Assembly: GCA_934457235.1 (NCBI GenBank)
Contig: CAKSHT010000025.1
Coordinates: 1-18,037 of the forward strand
DNA: 18,037 nucleotides
Origin: an uncultured Oscillospiraceae bacterium
GTDB lineage: Bacteria; Bacillota; Clostridia; Oscillospirales; Ruminococcaceae
Direction of reading: 5' to 3'
Shown one piece after another: positions 6,840 through 15,493 of this stretch. The translations under genes and the position numbers were made by a program. The notes beneath the pieces were generated by a model that was given only the letters and a program-made list of their open reading frames with translations, did not search any database and had not been told where the DNA came from. Each line of letters begins with the position of its first letter. Position 1 is the first letter of the stretch.

Positions 6840-6984
6840 CGTAACAGCCTGGAATCCACGGCGGTAAACTCGGTTTATTGAATTTCACATCATGCATGTG
6901 TGGATTTTATCCGCCCATGCAATCGGAACGGCACCCGGTAAATCTGCGGTAATACGCACTGCAACCGCTGGAGCGTATGTCAAC

Positions 6985-7015
6985 GAAAGAAACCGGGCGG
7001 ATACAGGATCCGCCC
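6985..7015 (-). terminator. Second stem-loop downstream of the atp operon (GGGCGGAT family)
   Basis: GGGCGGAT (6995-7002) and ATCCGCCC (7008-7015) form a perfect 8-bp stem with a 5-nt loop. On the minus strand it is followed by GGTTTCTTTC, a broken U-tract, so it could back up the main atp terminator. On the plus strand no T-run follows. The copy at 17950-17970 has the same flank, GAAAGAAAC, on its left. Confidence 0.5.
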
Positions 7016-7046
7016 CTGCGTCCTGGTCTGATCAAGATCCACGCAT

Positions 7047-7081
7047 AAAAAAACTGGCGCCTCAGCGGTGCCAGTTTTTTT
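7047..7081. terminator. Bidirectional intrinsic terminator between the surface-protein gene and the atp operon
   Basis: AAAAAAACTGGC (7047-7058) is the exact complement of GCCAGTTTTTTT (7070-7081), with further pairing of CC and GG around a short loop. A-rich and T-rich flanks on either side make it an efficient terminator on both strands. It abuts the atpC stop codon (7083-7085) and is the only strong terminator after the plus-strand gene ending at 6839. Confidence 0.9.
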
Positions 7082-7082
7082 A

Positions 7083-7484
7083 TTATCTCAGATTTGCAGC
7101 GTCGATACGGTTCAGGGCGCGCTTGAGCTTCGCTTCTGCGAGCTTCAGTTCGTTGTCGCTCGCCGCCGCCTTTATGCGCTCCTCCGCGACCTGCTTCGCG
7201 TGCTCCGCGCGGTCAAGGTCGATATCCTCAGCCCATTCGCAGGACTGCACCAGAATTACCGTCTTTTCCTTGGAAACCTTGATAACTCCGCCGGAAGTCG
7301 CCGCACGTCTGAACTGCCCGTCGATCATCACGCGCATCTGCCCGATGCCAAGCGCCGCGCAGTACGGCTCGTGACCGTTCAGAATTCCGACGTCGCCGAC
7401 GGTCGTCCGGGCAATTATCTGCTCGGTCTCGCCGTCAAAGAACATCTTCTCCGGCGTGATTATTTGTAACTTGAACGGTGTCAT
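7083..7484 (-). CDS. atpC: F1Fo ATP synthase epsilon subunit
   Basis: A 133-residue protein, the usual length for bacterial epsilon. The N-terminal beta-sandwich (about 1-85) holds the typical LQIITPEKMFFDGE and TTVGDVGILNGHEP segments. The C-terminal part (about 90-133) is a two-helix hairpin rich in Ala, Glu and Lys. Epsilon is part of the central stalk of F1, links gamma to the c ring and can inhibit ATP hydrolysis. The start at 7484 has GGAGG at 7491-7495 and lies 14 bp after the atpD stop, so the two are translationally close. It is the last gene before the terminator. Confidence 0.97.
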   Translation of the reverse strand: MTPFKLQIITPEKMFFDGETEQIIARTTVGDVGILNGHEPYCAALGIGQMRVMIDGQFRRAATSGGVIKVSKEKTVILVQSCEWAEDIDLDRAEHAKQVAEERIKAAASDNELKLAEAKLKRALNRIDAANLR

Positions 7485-7498
7485 TCTCTACCTCCGTC

Positions 7499-8961
<1,463 letters not shown>

Positions 8962-8972
8962 ACTGATTTTGA

Positions 8973-9809
8973 TTACTCAAGCGCATTCGCGCCGGATACG
9001 ATCTCGGTGATCTCCTGCGTGATGCTTGCCTGGCGCGCTCTGTTGTACAGCAGCGAGAGGCTCTCCGTCATGGCGTCTGCGTTGTCGGTCGCAGATTCCA
9101 TAGCGGTACGCCGCGCGCCCTGCTCGGAGGCGTATGCCTCGACGATGGCGCACATAACAAGGCTCGCCATGAACTTCGGCACGATACGGTCGAAAACCGC
9201 CTCCGGGGAGGGGTCGTAGGTCATGGTGCCGTAATTCTCAAGCTTCTGCGTCTGCATGGGGAGCACCGCCATCTGCTGTGCCTCCTGGGTCAGCTGTGAA
9301 ACGAACATGGTGAAGAATATCTGCACGTCGTCCACCTCGCCCTTTCTGAACAGCTCTATCGCGGTATCCGCGATGTCCTGAGCCTGCGCGGGCTTGATGT
9401 TCTCTGCGACGGTGGGATACGCGCCCACTATGTCGTAATCGCGCTTGGCGAAGTACTCGATGGCTTTCTTGCCTATCGCGATTATCTTCGGCTTCTCCGG
9501 GTCGGAGGCGTGGGCAGCCGCCGCCAGTTTCAGGATATTCGAGTTATATCCTCCGGCAAGACCTCTGTCGCCCGCCACAACGATGAACAGGCGGTGCTTG
9601 ACCTCCCTCTTCACCGTGAACACGGTGGAGAAATCGGTGTTCGCAGAAACGATCTCGCACATGGACTTATACAGCTCGTTGAAGTACGGACGCGCCTGCT
9701 CAGCGCGCTGCTTCGCCTTGCGGAGCTTACTAGAGGACACCAGCTCCATCGCCTTGGTTATCTGCCGTGTGGAGCCGACGGACTTTATGCGCCGCTTGAT
9801 GTCCTTCAT
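8973..9809 (-). CDS. atpG: F1Fo ATP synthase gamma subunit
   Basis: This is the rotor shaft of F1, at least 278 residues. The N-terminal helix MKDIKRRIKSVGSTRQITKA and the C-terminal helix (NADAMTESLSLLYNRARQASITQEITEIVSGA) are the conserved coiled-coil halves, with VVAGDRGLAGGYN (about 77-89) between them. The feature is drawn from ATG 9809, but that ATG lacks a well-placed ribosome site. Five in-frame codons further up, an ATA at 9822-9824 has GGGGGTGAT (9828-9836) just ahead of it and would give M-A-S-G-N-M-K-D-I, an N-terminus like that of relatives, which usually begin MA-x-x. I think the ATA (or the neighbouring ATT) is the likelier start. Confidence 0.96.
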   Translation of the reverse strand: MKDIKRRIKSVGSTRQITKAMELVSSSKLRKAKQRAEQARPYFNELYKSMCEIVSANTDFSTVFTVKREVKHRLFIVVAGDRGLAGGYNSNILKLAAAAHASDPEKPKIIAIGKKAIEYFAKRDYDIVGAYPTVAENIKPAQAQDIADTAIELFRKGEVDDVQIFFTMFVSQLTQEAQQMAVLPMQTQKLENYGTMTYDPSPEAVFDRIVPKFMASLVMCAIVEAYASEQGARRTAMESATDNADAMTESLSLLYNRARQASITQEITEIVSGANALE

Positions 9810-9821
9810 GTTTCCTGATGC

Positions 9822-9836
9822 TATAATATCACCCCC
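9822..9836 (-). promoter_or_regulatory. Ribosome site and probable non-canonical ATA start of atpG
   Basis: The Shine-Dalgarno-like GGGGGTGAT at 9828-9836 is about 20 bases from the first ATG, too far for use. It lies 3-8 bases ahead of the ATT-ATA codons at 9827-9822, both in frame with atpG. ATA is followed by codons for Ala-Ser-Gly-Asn-Met, matching the expected MA... start of gamma. Rare ATT/ATA starts are known in bacteria, for example ATT in infC, and give low, IF3-sensitive initiation. Confidence 0.5.
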
Positions 9837-9842
9837 GGTAGC

Positions 9843-9877
9843 TTCCGCACTCCCCGGCGCTCACCGGGGAAGCGGAA
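9843..9877 (-). promoter_or_regulatory. Stable intercistronic hairpin upstream of atpG
   Basis: On the minus strand TTCCGC (9872-9877) pairs with GCGGAA (9843-9848). After a one-base bulge the stem continues through a T-G and a T-A pair to CCCCGG/CCGGGG, closing on a 6-nt loop, about 14 pairs in all. No U-run follows, so it is not a simple terminator. It sits between the small gene's stop and the atpG ribosome site, where it could shield mRNA ends, cause partial termination or lower downstream expression. Confidence 0.6.
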
Positions 9878-9882
9878 AGTGA

Positions 9883-10011
9883 TCACTGAACGTTATCGTC
9901 CGTTGTGATATATCTTACTTTCTTTTCAATGTAGAGCCATGCAACGCCGAGTGTGGCGATCACGGACAGTATTGTGGCAACGATGCCGAGTACAAAAGCA
10001 GCCTGCTTCAT
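9883..10011 (-). CDS. 42-residue single-TM protein inside the ATP synthase operon
   Basis: A short gene between atpA and atpG. ATG at 10009-10011 has an excellent AAAGGAG (10018-10024) six bases upstream, placed in the 15-bp gap after the atpA stop, and the frame closes with TGA at 9883-9885. The product is MKQAAFVLGIVATILSVIAT followed by LGVAWLYIEKKVRYITTDDNVQ. It has one membrane helix (about residues 4-28), then a basic IEKKVRY segment and a short polar tail. I recognise no family. Operon position, spacing and ribosome site argue that it is translated. A role as an accessory or assembly factor of the ATP synthase is a guess from context. Its codons resemble the neighbouring genes. Confidence 0.75.
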   Translation of the reverse strand: MKQAAFVLGIVATILSVIATLGVAWLYIEKKVRYITTDDNVQ

Positions 10012-10026
10012 AAAATGCTCCTTTCG

Positions 10027-11535
10027 TTATGCGGTGTAGCCCTTTGCGAACTCAGTGAGGACGCTCTTCAGCTTCTCCTCGTTATCGGGGGTTATCACCT
10101 TTTCGGTCTTTATGCTTGTGAGTATCTCAGGGTCGGTGGACTTGATGTGATCCAGCAGGTCAGCCTGATACTGCTTGATCTTCTCGACCGGGATCTCCTT
10201 GAGGAAGTTGTGAACGACAGCGTAGATGATAACTACCTGCTCCTCTACCTCCAGCGGGGAATTCTGATCCTGCTTGAGCACCTCAACGATACGCTCGCCC
10301 TTTGCCAGACGGTCCTTGGTGTCCTTATCCAGGTCGGAACCGAACTGCGCGAAGCTCTGCAGCTCTCTGTACTGGGAGTAATCCAGCTTGAGGGTACCTG
10401 CTACCTTCTTCATTGCCTTTATCTGTGCGTTGCCGCCGACACGGGATACGGAGATGCCCGGATTTACTGCGGGGCGTACGCCGGCGTTGAACAGTTCGCT
10501 CTCAAGGTATATCTGACCATCGGTGATGGAAATTACGTTGGTCGGGATATACGCGGATACGTCGCCTGCCTGGGTCTCGATAATCGGGAGCGCAGTCAGC
10601 GAGCCGCCGCCGTAGTTCTCATTGAGTCTTGCGGCACGCTCAAGAAGTCTTGAATGCAGATAGAATACATCGCCGGGGTACGCTTCGCGTCCTGGCGGTC
10701 TTTTCAGCAGCAGCGAGAGGGTACGGTAAGCCACGGCGTGCTTGGACAGGTCGTCGTATACCACGAGGACGTCCTTGCCCTGGTCCATGAAGTACTCGCC
10801 CATGGTGCAGCCGGAATAGGGCGCGATATACTGCAGCGGCGCAAGCTCGGAAGCGGTAGCGGAAACGACGATGGAATAATCCAGCGCGCCGCCTGCGCGG
10901 AGCTGCTCAACAACGCCGGCAACAGTGGAGTTCTTCTGACCTATGGCGACATAGATGCAGATAACGTCCTTTCCCTTCTGGTTGATTATGGTGTCGATAG
11001 CGATGGCAGTCTTACCGGTCTGGCGGTCGCCGATTATAAGCTCACGCTGACCTCTGCCTATCGGGATCATGCTGTCAATTGCCTTGATACCGGTCTGGAG
11101 CGGCACGGTAACAGGCTTTCTGGTGATGATACCAGACGCGATCTTTTCGATGGGGCGTGTTTCCTTTGCGAGAATTGCGCCCTTGCCGTCGATGGGCTGT
11201 CCCAGGGAATTTACAACTCTGCCGAGAAGCTCCTCGCCGACCGGCACGGACATGATGTGTCCGGTACGCTTTACGGTGGAGCCTTCCTTGATGTCCTCGT
11301 CGGAGCCGAGCATTACGGCGCCTACGAAGTCCTGCTCAAGGTTCATCGCCATGCACTGAACGCCGTTCTCGAATTCGAGAAGCTCGTTGAGCATGCACTT
11401 CTCAAGCCCGTGGATACGCACGATACCGTCGCCGACGGTAACTACCGTGCCCACGTCCGCAAGCTGGAGCTTTGAGTTGTAATTCTTTATCCGGGACTTG
11501 ATGAGACCCGTTATTTCATCGGGGCGTAGATCCAT
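10027..11535 (-). CDS. atpA: F1Fo ATP synthase alpha subunit
   Basis: A 502-residue non-catalytic nucleotide-binding subunit of F1, at the normal family length. It shows the P-loop GDRQTGKT (169-176), the Walker B region [16 protein letters not shown] (about 256-271), [21 protein letters not shown] (280-300), and the arginine finger in ISVSRVGG (R365) that completes the catalytic site on beta. The N-terminal [16 protein letters not shown] helix is the expected contact for the delta subunit. The start at ATG 11535 follows AAGGGA at about 11545-11551. A GC-rich hairpin lies between the atpH stop and this start. Confidence 0.98.
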   Translation of the reverse strand: MDLRPDEITGLIKSRIKNYNSKLQLADVGTVVTVGDGIVRIHGLEKCMLNELLEFENGVQCMAMNLEQDFVGAVMLGSDEDIKEGSTVKRTGHIMSVPVGEELLGRVVNSLGQPIDGKGAILAKETRPIEKIASGIITRKPVTVPLQTGIKAIDSMIPIGRGQRELIIGDRQTGKTAIAIDTIINQKGKDVICIYVAIGQKNSTVAGVVEQLRAGGALDYSIVVSATASELAPLQYIAPYSGCTMGEYFMDQGKDVLVVYDDLSKHAVAYRTLSLLLKRPPGREAYPGDVFYLHSRLLERAARLNENYGGGSLTALPIIETQAGDVSAYIPTNVISITDGQIYLESELFNAGVRPAVNPGISVSRVGGNAQIKAMKKVAGTLKLDYSQYRELQSFAQFGSDLDKDTKDRLAKGERIVEVLKQDQNSPLEVEEQVVIIYAVVHNFLKEIPVEKIKQYQADLLDHIKSTDPEILTSIKTEKVITPDNEEKLKSVLTEFAKGYTA

Positions 11536-11564
11536 TAAATCAATCCCTTTCTATTAGTTATACT

Positions 11565-11580
11565 GCCGGGCCTGCCCGGC
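11565..11580 (-). promoter_or_regulatory. Intercistronic hairpin between atpH and atpA
   Basis: GCCGGG and CCCGGC (11565-11570 and 11575-11580) pair around a 4-nt loop, immediately after the atpH stop and about 14 bases ahead of the atpA ribosome site. No T-run follows. Together with the structures at 13055-13072, 9843-9877 and 8907-8961 it forms a pattern of hairpins in this operon's longer gaps. Confidence 0.45.
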
Positions 11581-11586
11581 GTGCTG

Positions 11587-12138
11587 TCAGGCGATCACGC
11601 CGCCTAGCTCCCTGCGTAAACCAGCGAGCCTTGAGCGGATACTGCCGTCCCAGCGGGTGCTGCCGTAGTCGATAACGACGCCGCCTATGAGCGCCGGGTC
11701 TACCTTTTCGCGTATGGAAACGGTCCTTCCGGTGACTTCGGTCATCTTCGCCTTTATCTTTCCGATAACAGCCTCCGACAGCGGAGCGCTGCTGGTTACG
11801 GTTATTTCTGCGATCCTGAAATGATCGTTGTACGACGCGCGGAAATCCTTGAGGATGCCGCTGAAGCAGTTCATTCTGCCGCGCTCGGTGAGCACGCACA
11901 GAAGATTTCCCGTAAGCTCCGAAACATCGCCGCCGGAAATTATATCCCGTATCATGGCGAGCTTCTCGTCCATGGGGACCGTCGGCGTGCCAAGCAGCTT
12001 GATGAATTCCGGATTTTCGGTGAACACCCTGTCCAGCGCGTCAAGCTCGCCGAGAATGTCGCTCAGCCTGTCCGGAGCTTCCTCCGTACATAGCTCAAAG
12101 AACGCCCCGGCGTATACCTTTTCAGCCTTGTCGTTCAT
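11587..12138 (-). CDS. atpH: F1Fo ATP synthase delta subunit (OSCP)
   Basis: A 183-residue protein of the OSCP/delta family, which joins the top of F1 to the b-subunit stator. The N-terminal half is an all-alpha bundle (KVYAGAFFELCTEE ... ELDALDRVF). The C-terminal part carries the diagnostic ALIGGVVIDYGSTRWDGSIRSRLAGLRREL (about 148-177). The start at ATG 12138 has GGAGGGAGGA at about 12145-12153, seven bases upstream, and lies 19 bp after the atpF stop. The sequence between the ends is poorly conserved, as is normal for delta. Confidence 0.95.
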   Translation of the reverse strand: MNDKAEKVYAGAFFELCTEEAPDRLSDILGELDALDRVFTENPEFIKLLGTPTVPMDEKLAMIRDIISGGDVSELTGNLLCVLTERGRMNCFSGILKDFRASYNDHFRIAEITVTSSAPLSEAVIGKIKAKMTEVTGRTVSIREKVDPALIGGVVIDYGSTRWDGSIRSRLAGLRRELGGVIA

Positions 12139-12157
12139 AAAATCCTCCCTCCGGCGG

Positions 12158-12691
12158 TCACTTGGCAGCGCCGACGTTTTCGAGGAAGCTGTTTATGAGC
12201 GCCTCGTTATCCTTCGCGGAAATTTCCTTTTCAACAACGCTGGACGCCGCCATGATGACGATATCGGATATCTCGTCCTTTATCTCGTTCACGGCGCGCT
12301 GTCTGTCGCGCTCGATGTTCTCCTCCGCCTTTGTCCGGATCTCCGCAGCCTTCTGATTGGCCTCGGTGATTATCTCCTCCTCGCGGCGCTGTGCGCGGGC
12401 GGTAGCCTGCTTCATGATCTCAGCGGCTTCCTCTTTCGCCTTTGCGAGCTTCTCAAGGTATTCCTGCTCGGTCTTTGCTGCGGACTCCTTGGCGCGCTTT
12501 GCTTCGGCTATCTCAGCCGCCGCCATTTCGTTGCGCTTGTCCAGCACCTTTCCGACCGGCTTGAACAGGAATATCCTGAACAGGATAAAGATGATCAGCG
12601 TGTTGATCAGTGTGAAAACGATAGTTCCGGGGTCGATGGTAACGAGCGGCAGTACTTCCTGCGCTGCGCTTTCACTGATAAGTGTCAGCAT
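12158..12691 (-). CDS. atpF: F1Fo ATP synthase b subunit
   Basis: A 177-residue stator subunit. After a short periplasmic-side N-terminus comes one membrane helix (about 22-42, TIVFTLINTLIIFILFRIFLF) with the typical FKPVGKVLDKR exit, then a long charged Ala/Glu/Lys-rich coiled coil (about 50-160) that dimerises and reaches up to delta. I start it at ATG 12689-12691 rather than an in-frame TTG at 12698-12700, because GGGAGGAG directly touches that TTG but sits nine bases ahead of the ATG. Confidence 0.95.
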   Translation of the reverse strand: MLTLISESAAQEVLPLVTIDPGTIVFTLINTLIIFILFRIFLFKPVGKVLDKRNEMAAAEIAEAKRAKESAAKTEQEYLEKLAKAKEEAAEIMKQATARAQRREEEIITEANQKAAEIRTKAEENIERDRQRAVNEIKDEISDIVIMAASSVVEKEISAKDNEALINSFLENVGAAK

Positions 12692-12731
12692 AGGTTCCAA
12701 CTCCTCCCTTTATGCGATATGCCTTCCGTTA

Positions 12732-13037
<306 letters not shown>

Positions 13038-13054
13038 TTAGTTATAAATACTAT

Positions 13055-13072
13055 CCGCGGGAATGCCCGTGG
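13055..13072 (-). promoter_or_regulatory. Intercistronic hairpin between atpB and atpE
   Basis: On the minus strand CCACGGG (13066-13072) pairs with CCCGCGG (13055-13061) around CATT, with one mismatch. It lies 17 bases after the atpB stop and about 25 bases ahead of the atpE ribosome site, in a 68-bp gap. It may protect the atpE message, which must be translated more than that of other subunits. That role is inference. Confidence 0.4.
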
Positions 13073-13090
13073 AATATTTGCCGAAAGATG

Positions 13091-13804
13091 TCACTCACAC
13101 TCTGCGCCGGAGATGTACGCCATTGTCAGGGTGGTGAAGATGTAAGCCTGGATAACCGCCGAGAACAGATCGAAATACAGCGAGGTTATCGCGGGGATCA
13201 GAATCGCGAAGTTGCCGAGCGCGAAGTAGATCAGACCGCCGATAACCATACCTGCGACCATGTTGCCGAAGATACGCAGCGCCTGTGAAAGCGGGTTTGC
13301 GATCTCGCCGATGATGTTGAACGGCAGCATGAAAGGCATAGGTTCGATGAATGCGTGGAGATAACCCTTGAACTTACCGGTCTTTGCACGGTTTATCTGC
13401 GTCAGTGCAAACGTGATGAGTGCGATGGCGCCGGTCACCGAGATATCGGAGGTAGGGTTCTTGAGCCCGAAAAGGCTCATAAGGTTGTTCAGCAGAAGGA
13501 AGCAGAGAAGTGCGCCGATATATGTGGTGTATCCCTTGTACTTGGGACCCATAGTGGTATCCACCATATTTCTGGCGAAGGTCACGATCCATTCTGCCGC
13601 CGCCTGTCGCTTTGTCCGGGGTATCACCTCGAGTTTGTGCGTCAGTATCAGCATGACTATCAGCAGGATAAGCATGACTATCCACTGAATGAAAACTGTT
13701 TCGGTGAGGTTCCACTTTATACCGAACAGCTCAAAGCTCGTGATGACCTTTGGTCCGGTGACGGTGAAGCCGCCCTCTGACGCCAATAGCAAAGCTGCTG
13801 GCAT
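13091..13804 (-). CDS. atpB: F1Fo ATP synthase a subunit
   Basis: A 237-residue multi-pass membrane protein that forms the ion channels facing the c ring. Several hydrophobic helices are visible, for example about 38-55, 95-113, 122-137 and 160-230. The essential Arg is R177 in NPLSQALRIFGNMVAG, and the C-terminal helix includes IQAYIFTTLTMAYISGA. AAAGGAGG lies about 11 bases ahead of ATG 13804, slightly long spacing, but no other in-frame start fits. It is the first structural gene of the canonical a-c-b-delta-alpha-gamma-beta-epsilon order. Confidence 0.96.
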   Translation of the reverse strand: MPAALLLASEGGFTVTGPKVITSFELFGIKWNLTETVFIQWIVMLILLIVMLILTHKLEVIPRTKRQAAAEWIVTFARNMVDTTMGPKYKGYTTYIGALLCFLLLNNLMSLFGLKNPTSDISVTGAIALITFALTQINRAKTGKFKGYLHAFIEPMPFMLPFNIIGEIANPLSQALRIFGNMVAGMVIGGLIYFALGNFAILIPAITSLYFDLFSAVIQAYIFTTLTMAYISGAECE

Positions 13805-13860
13805 AGCTTATCATTCCTCCTTTGGATTATTCGTCGGCATGCCGTGGGACGGTATGCCGC

Positions 13861-13915
13861 GGCGCTCCGCAGAGCGCCTGTGGACGTCCTGGCTCGGCCG
13901 CGGCGGTGACGCCGC
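13861..13915 (-). other. GC-rich hairpins in the atpI-atpB gap
   Basis: The 169-bp gap 13805-13973 is very GC-rich. GGCGCTC (13861-13867) pairs with GAGCGCC (13872-13878), and GCGGCG (13900-13905) pairs with CGCCGC (13910-13915). No T-run follows either on the minus strand, so they are not clear terminators. I saw no strong -35/-10 pair for a separate atpB promoter. Confidence 0.45.
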
Positions 13916-13934
13916 ACGGGACGGGAAGTCCTGT

Positions 13935-13967
13935 GGCAATACCGCACAAAGGTCGTGCGTGTATTAC
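13935..13967. repeat. Decayed terminal fragment of the fold-back element
   Basis: Bases 13935-13967, starting GGCAATACCGCACAAAG, match the reverse complement of the right end of the 181-bp element (1255-1287) at 29 of 33 positions. All four differences are transitions. The fragment stops seven bases from the atpI stop codon, and no matching second end is visible nearby. Confidence 0.65.
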
Positions 13968-13973
13968 CTGTAT

Positions 13974-14378
13974 CTATTTCCGCCTTGTGCGCATTTCCCA
14001 GAGGGACTTCACGGTAATAACTGCCCTCGGAAAGAACAGCGGCACCGCGGCGGAAAGAAGATCGACGAAAGGCAGCAGCGCTGCGGCGGTCATCACCAGG
14101 AAAAGACCCAGATACCTGACGCAGTACAGCGTGTTCATGTATCGCTGAGCGGACTTGCTGCCGTGCCGCAGAGCGTTTTCAGCGGAAACTCCCATCAGCC
14201 AGAAGTTCCCTATTCCTGCGATGTTCCCCCACACGCCGCCGATGAGCAGCGTATAATCGGATCCGCACGCGAAGAAAAGCACGATGAGCAGCGCAAAATA
14301 CACTGCGTTGATTGCCAGGAGCCAGGGGCGCATATCGCGCAGCTCCTGCCGTATGACGTTGTATCTTTTTGCGGACAT
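13974..14378 (-). CDS. atpI: ATP synthase subunit I (AtpI family)
   Basis: A 134-residue membrane protein with about four hydrophobic segments (about 20-40, 42-66, 85-105 and 106-122) directly upstream of atpB. The position, size and helix pattern, with charged helix caps around YNVIRQELRDMRPW and a basic C-terminus (KSLWEMRTRRK), fit the AtpI family, which helps c-ring assembly in Na+-type and other synthases. I start at ATG 14378, because GAGGTG overlapping the atpZ stop is correctly spaced for it; an in-frame GTG at 14384 is too close. The C-terminus lies next to a decayed repeat fragment, so the last residues may have been altered. Confidence 0.8.
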   Translation of the reverse strand: MSAKRYNVIRQELRDMRPWLLAINAVYFALLIVLFFACGSDYTLLIGGVWGNIAGIGNFWLMGVSAENALRHGSKSAQRYMNTLYCVRYLGLFLVMTAAALLPFVDLLSAAVPLFFPRAVITVKSLWEMRTRRK

Positions 14379-14385
14379 TCGCACC

Positions 14386-14685
14386 TCACTGATGGCTGTG
14401 GTCGTCGTAGTAGTCGTTGTCGCTGCGGTCGCTGTAGTAGCGGCGGTACCTGGACTTGTCGTCCTTTGCGTAGAGCCTTATCATCTTCATGAGGTGGTTC
14501 ACAGCGCCGCCAATCATGAAGAGAACGCCCAGTATTATGCAGACCACCATCACCCAGTCCGGCAGGCCGTAGCGCTCGACAAGGTAATGCCCGCCGACGA
14601 TGAACACCAGCAGCGGCGCCAGTATCACGAACGCGAACTGGCTTGCGACCGCGTAAGCCGCGAAGGGGCTTTTCTTATCGCTCAT
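14386..14685 (-). CDS. atpZ: AtpZ-like two-helix protein of the ATP synthase operon
   Basis: A 99-residue protein with two membrane helices (about 13-33 and 42-62) linked by ERYGLPDW, the layout of the AtpZ/ATPase_gene1 family found ahead of atpI-atpB. In Bacillus an AtpZ/AtpI pair has been linked to Mg2+/Ca2+ transport; that role is not shown here. The C-terminal tail is unusual, rich in Tyr, Asp, Arg and His and ending DHSHQ. The ATG overlaps the preceding stop codon by one base (TAATG) and lacks a strong ribosome site, so translation is probably coupled to the upstream gene. Confidence 0.75.
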   Translation of the reverse strand: MSDKKSPFAAYAVASQFAFVILAPLLVFIVGGHYLVERYGLPDWVMVVCIILGVLFMIGGAVNHLMKMIRLYAKDDKSRYRRYYSDRSDNDYYDDHSHQ

Positions 14686-15464
14686 TATCTGGTGACGAAC
14701 TTGTCAAGGCGCCAGCCGTCCTCGGTCTTTACCATGTTCATGGTGACGGTGGCGTCCGGCTCACTGACAGTCTGACCTGCCTCGGAGGTACCCGGTATCG
14801 CGGTGTCCTGGCGCTGGTCGTAAAGACCGACGGTAAGCTCGCACTTGCCCTCCTCGACGTACTCGATGGAGATGGAGCAGCTCACCCAGCTCTTGGAGGG
14901 ATCAGCCGTGAAATCAGAGCTTATGCCAAGCACCTCGACGGTTTCGTATCTTACGGTATCGTCCAGCTCAGCCGTGGAGCCTTCGGGAGCGGCGGTAGTT
15001 TCCGCGCGCTGCTGTATCCTGCGGTTCGCATAGACTGTCAGTCCGTTGCCGTCTATATTGGTGAGGACTCTCTCCGCCTCGTCCTCCGTGTATACGGAGC
15101 GCACGAGGTCCTGTATCTTCTGAAGGTCGTAGTCAACGTTGTTTACGGTGTAGTAACCGTCCTCCGGCAGGTTGCCGTAAGGCTCGTCGTTGTGGTGCAG
15201 ACCCTCGGTCACGAACAGTCTGAGTATCTCATGGCTGTCGTCCAGCAGGTCATGCGCCGCAAGTCCGGCTTCGTCGCGGTACTCCTGCGTGAGGTAGGAG
15301 GTATCCACGTTTGAATTGACTGTATGCGGTACGCTCTCCCCGCCGCCGTTCCCGGACGGAAGATTGAGCATGATGACCGCGCCGATGGCGGCCGCCGCGG
15401 CGAGTGCCGCAATTACTATTGTCGCGATAAGCGGTGCGTTGTTCTGGTTCTTTTTAGTGCTCAT
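14685..15464 (-). CDS. Membrane-anchored extracytoplasmic protein, possibly IseA-like (DL-endopeptidase inhibitor family)
   Basis: A 259-residue protein with one N-terminal membrane helix (about 11-34) and a Gly/Ser linker, then an external domain from about residue 55. The segment DLQKIQDLVRSVYTEDEAERVL (113-134) and the pattern of short beta strands with a final DGWRLDKFVTR resemble proteins annotated as IseA-type inhibitors of cell-wall DL-endopeptidases. I hold that as a possibility only. Its ATG 15464 has a stop codon just ahead and only a weak, distant AAAGG. It overlaps atpZ by one base and follows the bactofilin by 29 bp, so it probably belongs to the cell-envelope part of the operon. 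The same C-terminal pattern ends the sensor protein at 2601-4856. Confidence 0.6.
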   Translation of the reverse strand: MSTKKNQNNAPLIATIVIAALAAAAAIGAVIMLNLPSGNGGGESVPHTVNSNVDTSYLTQEYRDEAGLAAHDLLDDSHEILRLFVTEGLHHNDEPYGNLPEDGYYTVNNVDYDLQKIQDLVRSVYTEDEAERVLTNIDGNGLTVYANRRIQQRAETTAAPEGSTAELDDTVRYETVEVLGISSDFTADPSKSWVSCSISIEYVEEGKCELTVGLYDQRQDTAIPGTSEAGQTVSEPDATVTMNMVKTEDGWRLDKFVTR

Positions 15465-15493
15465 TCAGTGCTGCTGCCTTTCCCGGAAATAAC

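Noticed and set aside
10654..11475. Long open frame on the plus strand opposite atpA
   Set aside because: Antisense to conserved atpA, with no ribosome site or protein family pattern.
12692..12700. TTG start giving a three-residue-longer AtpF
   Set aside because: The ribosome site touches the TTG directly, leaving no spacing, and fits the downstream ATG.
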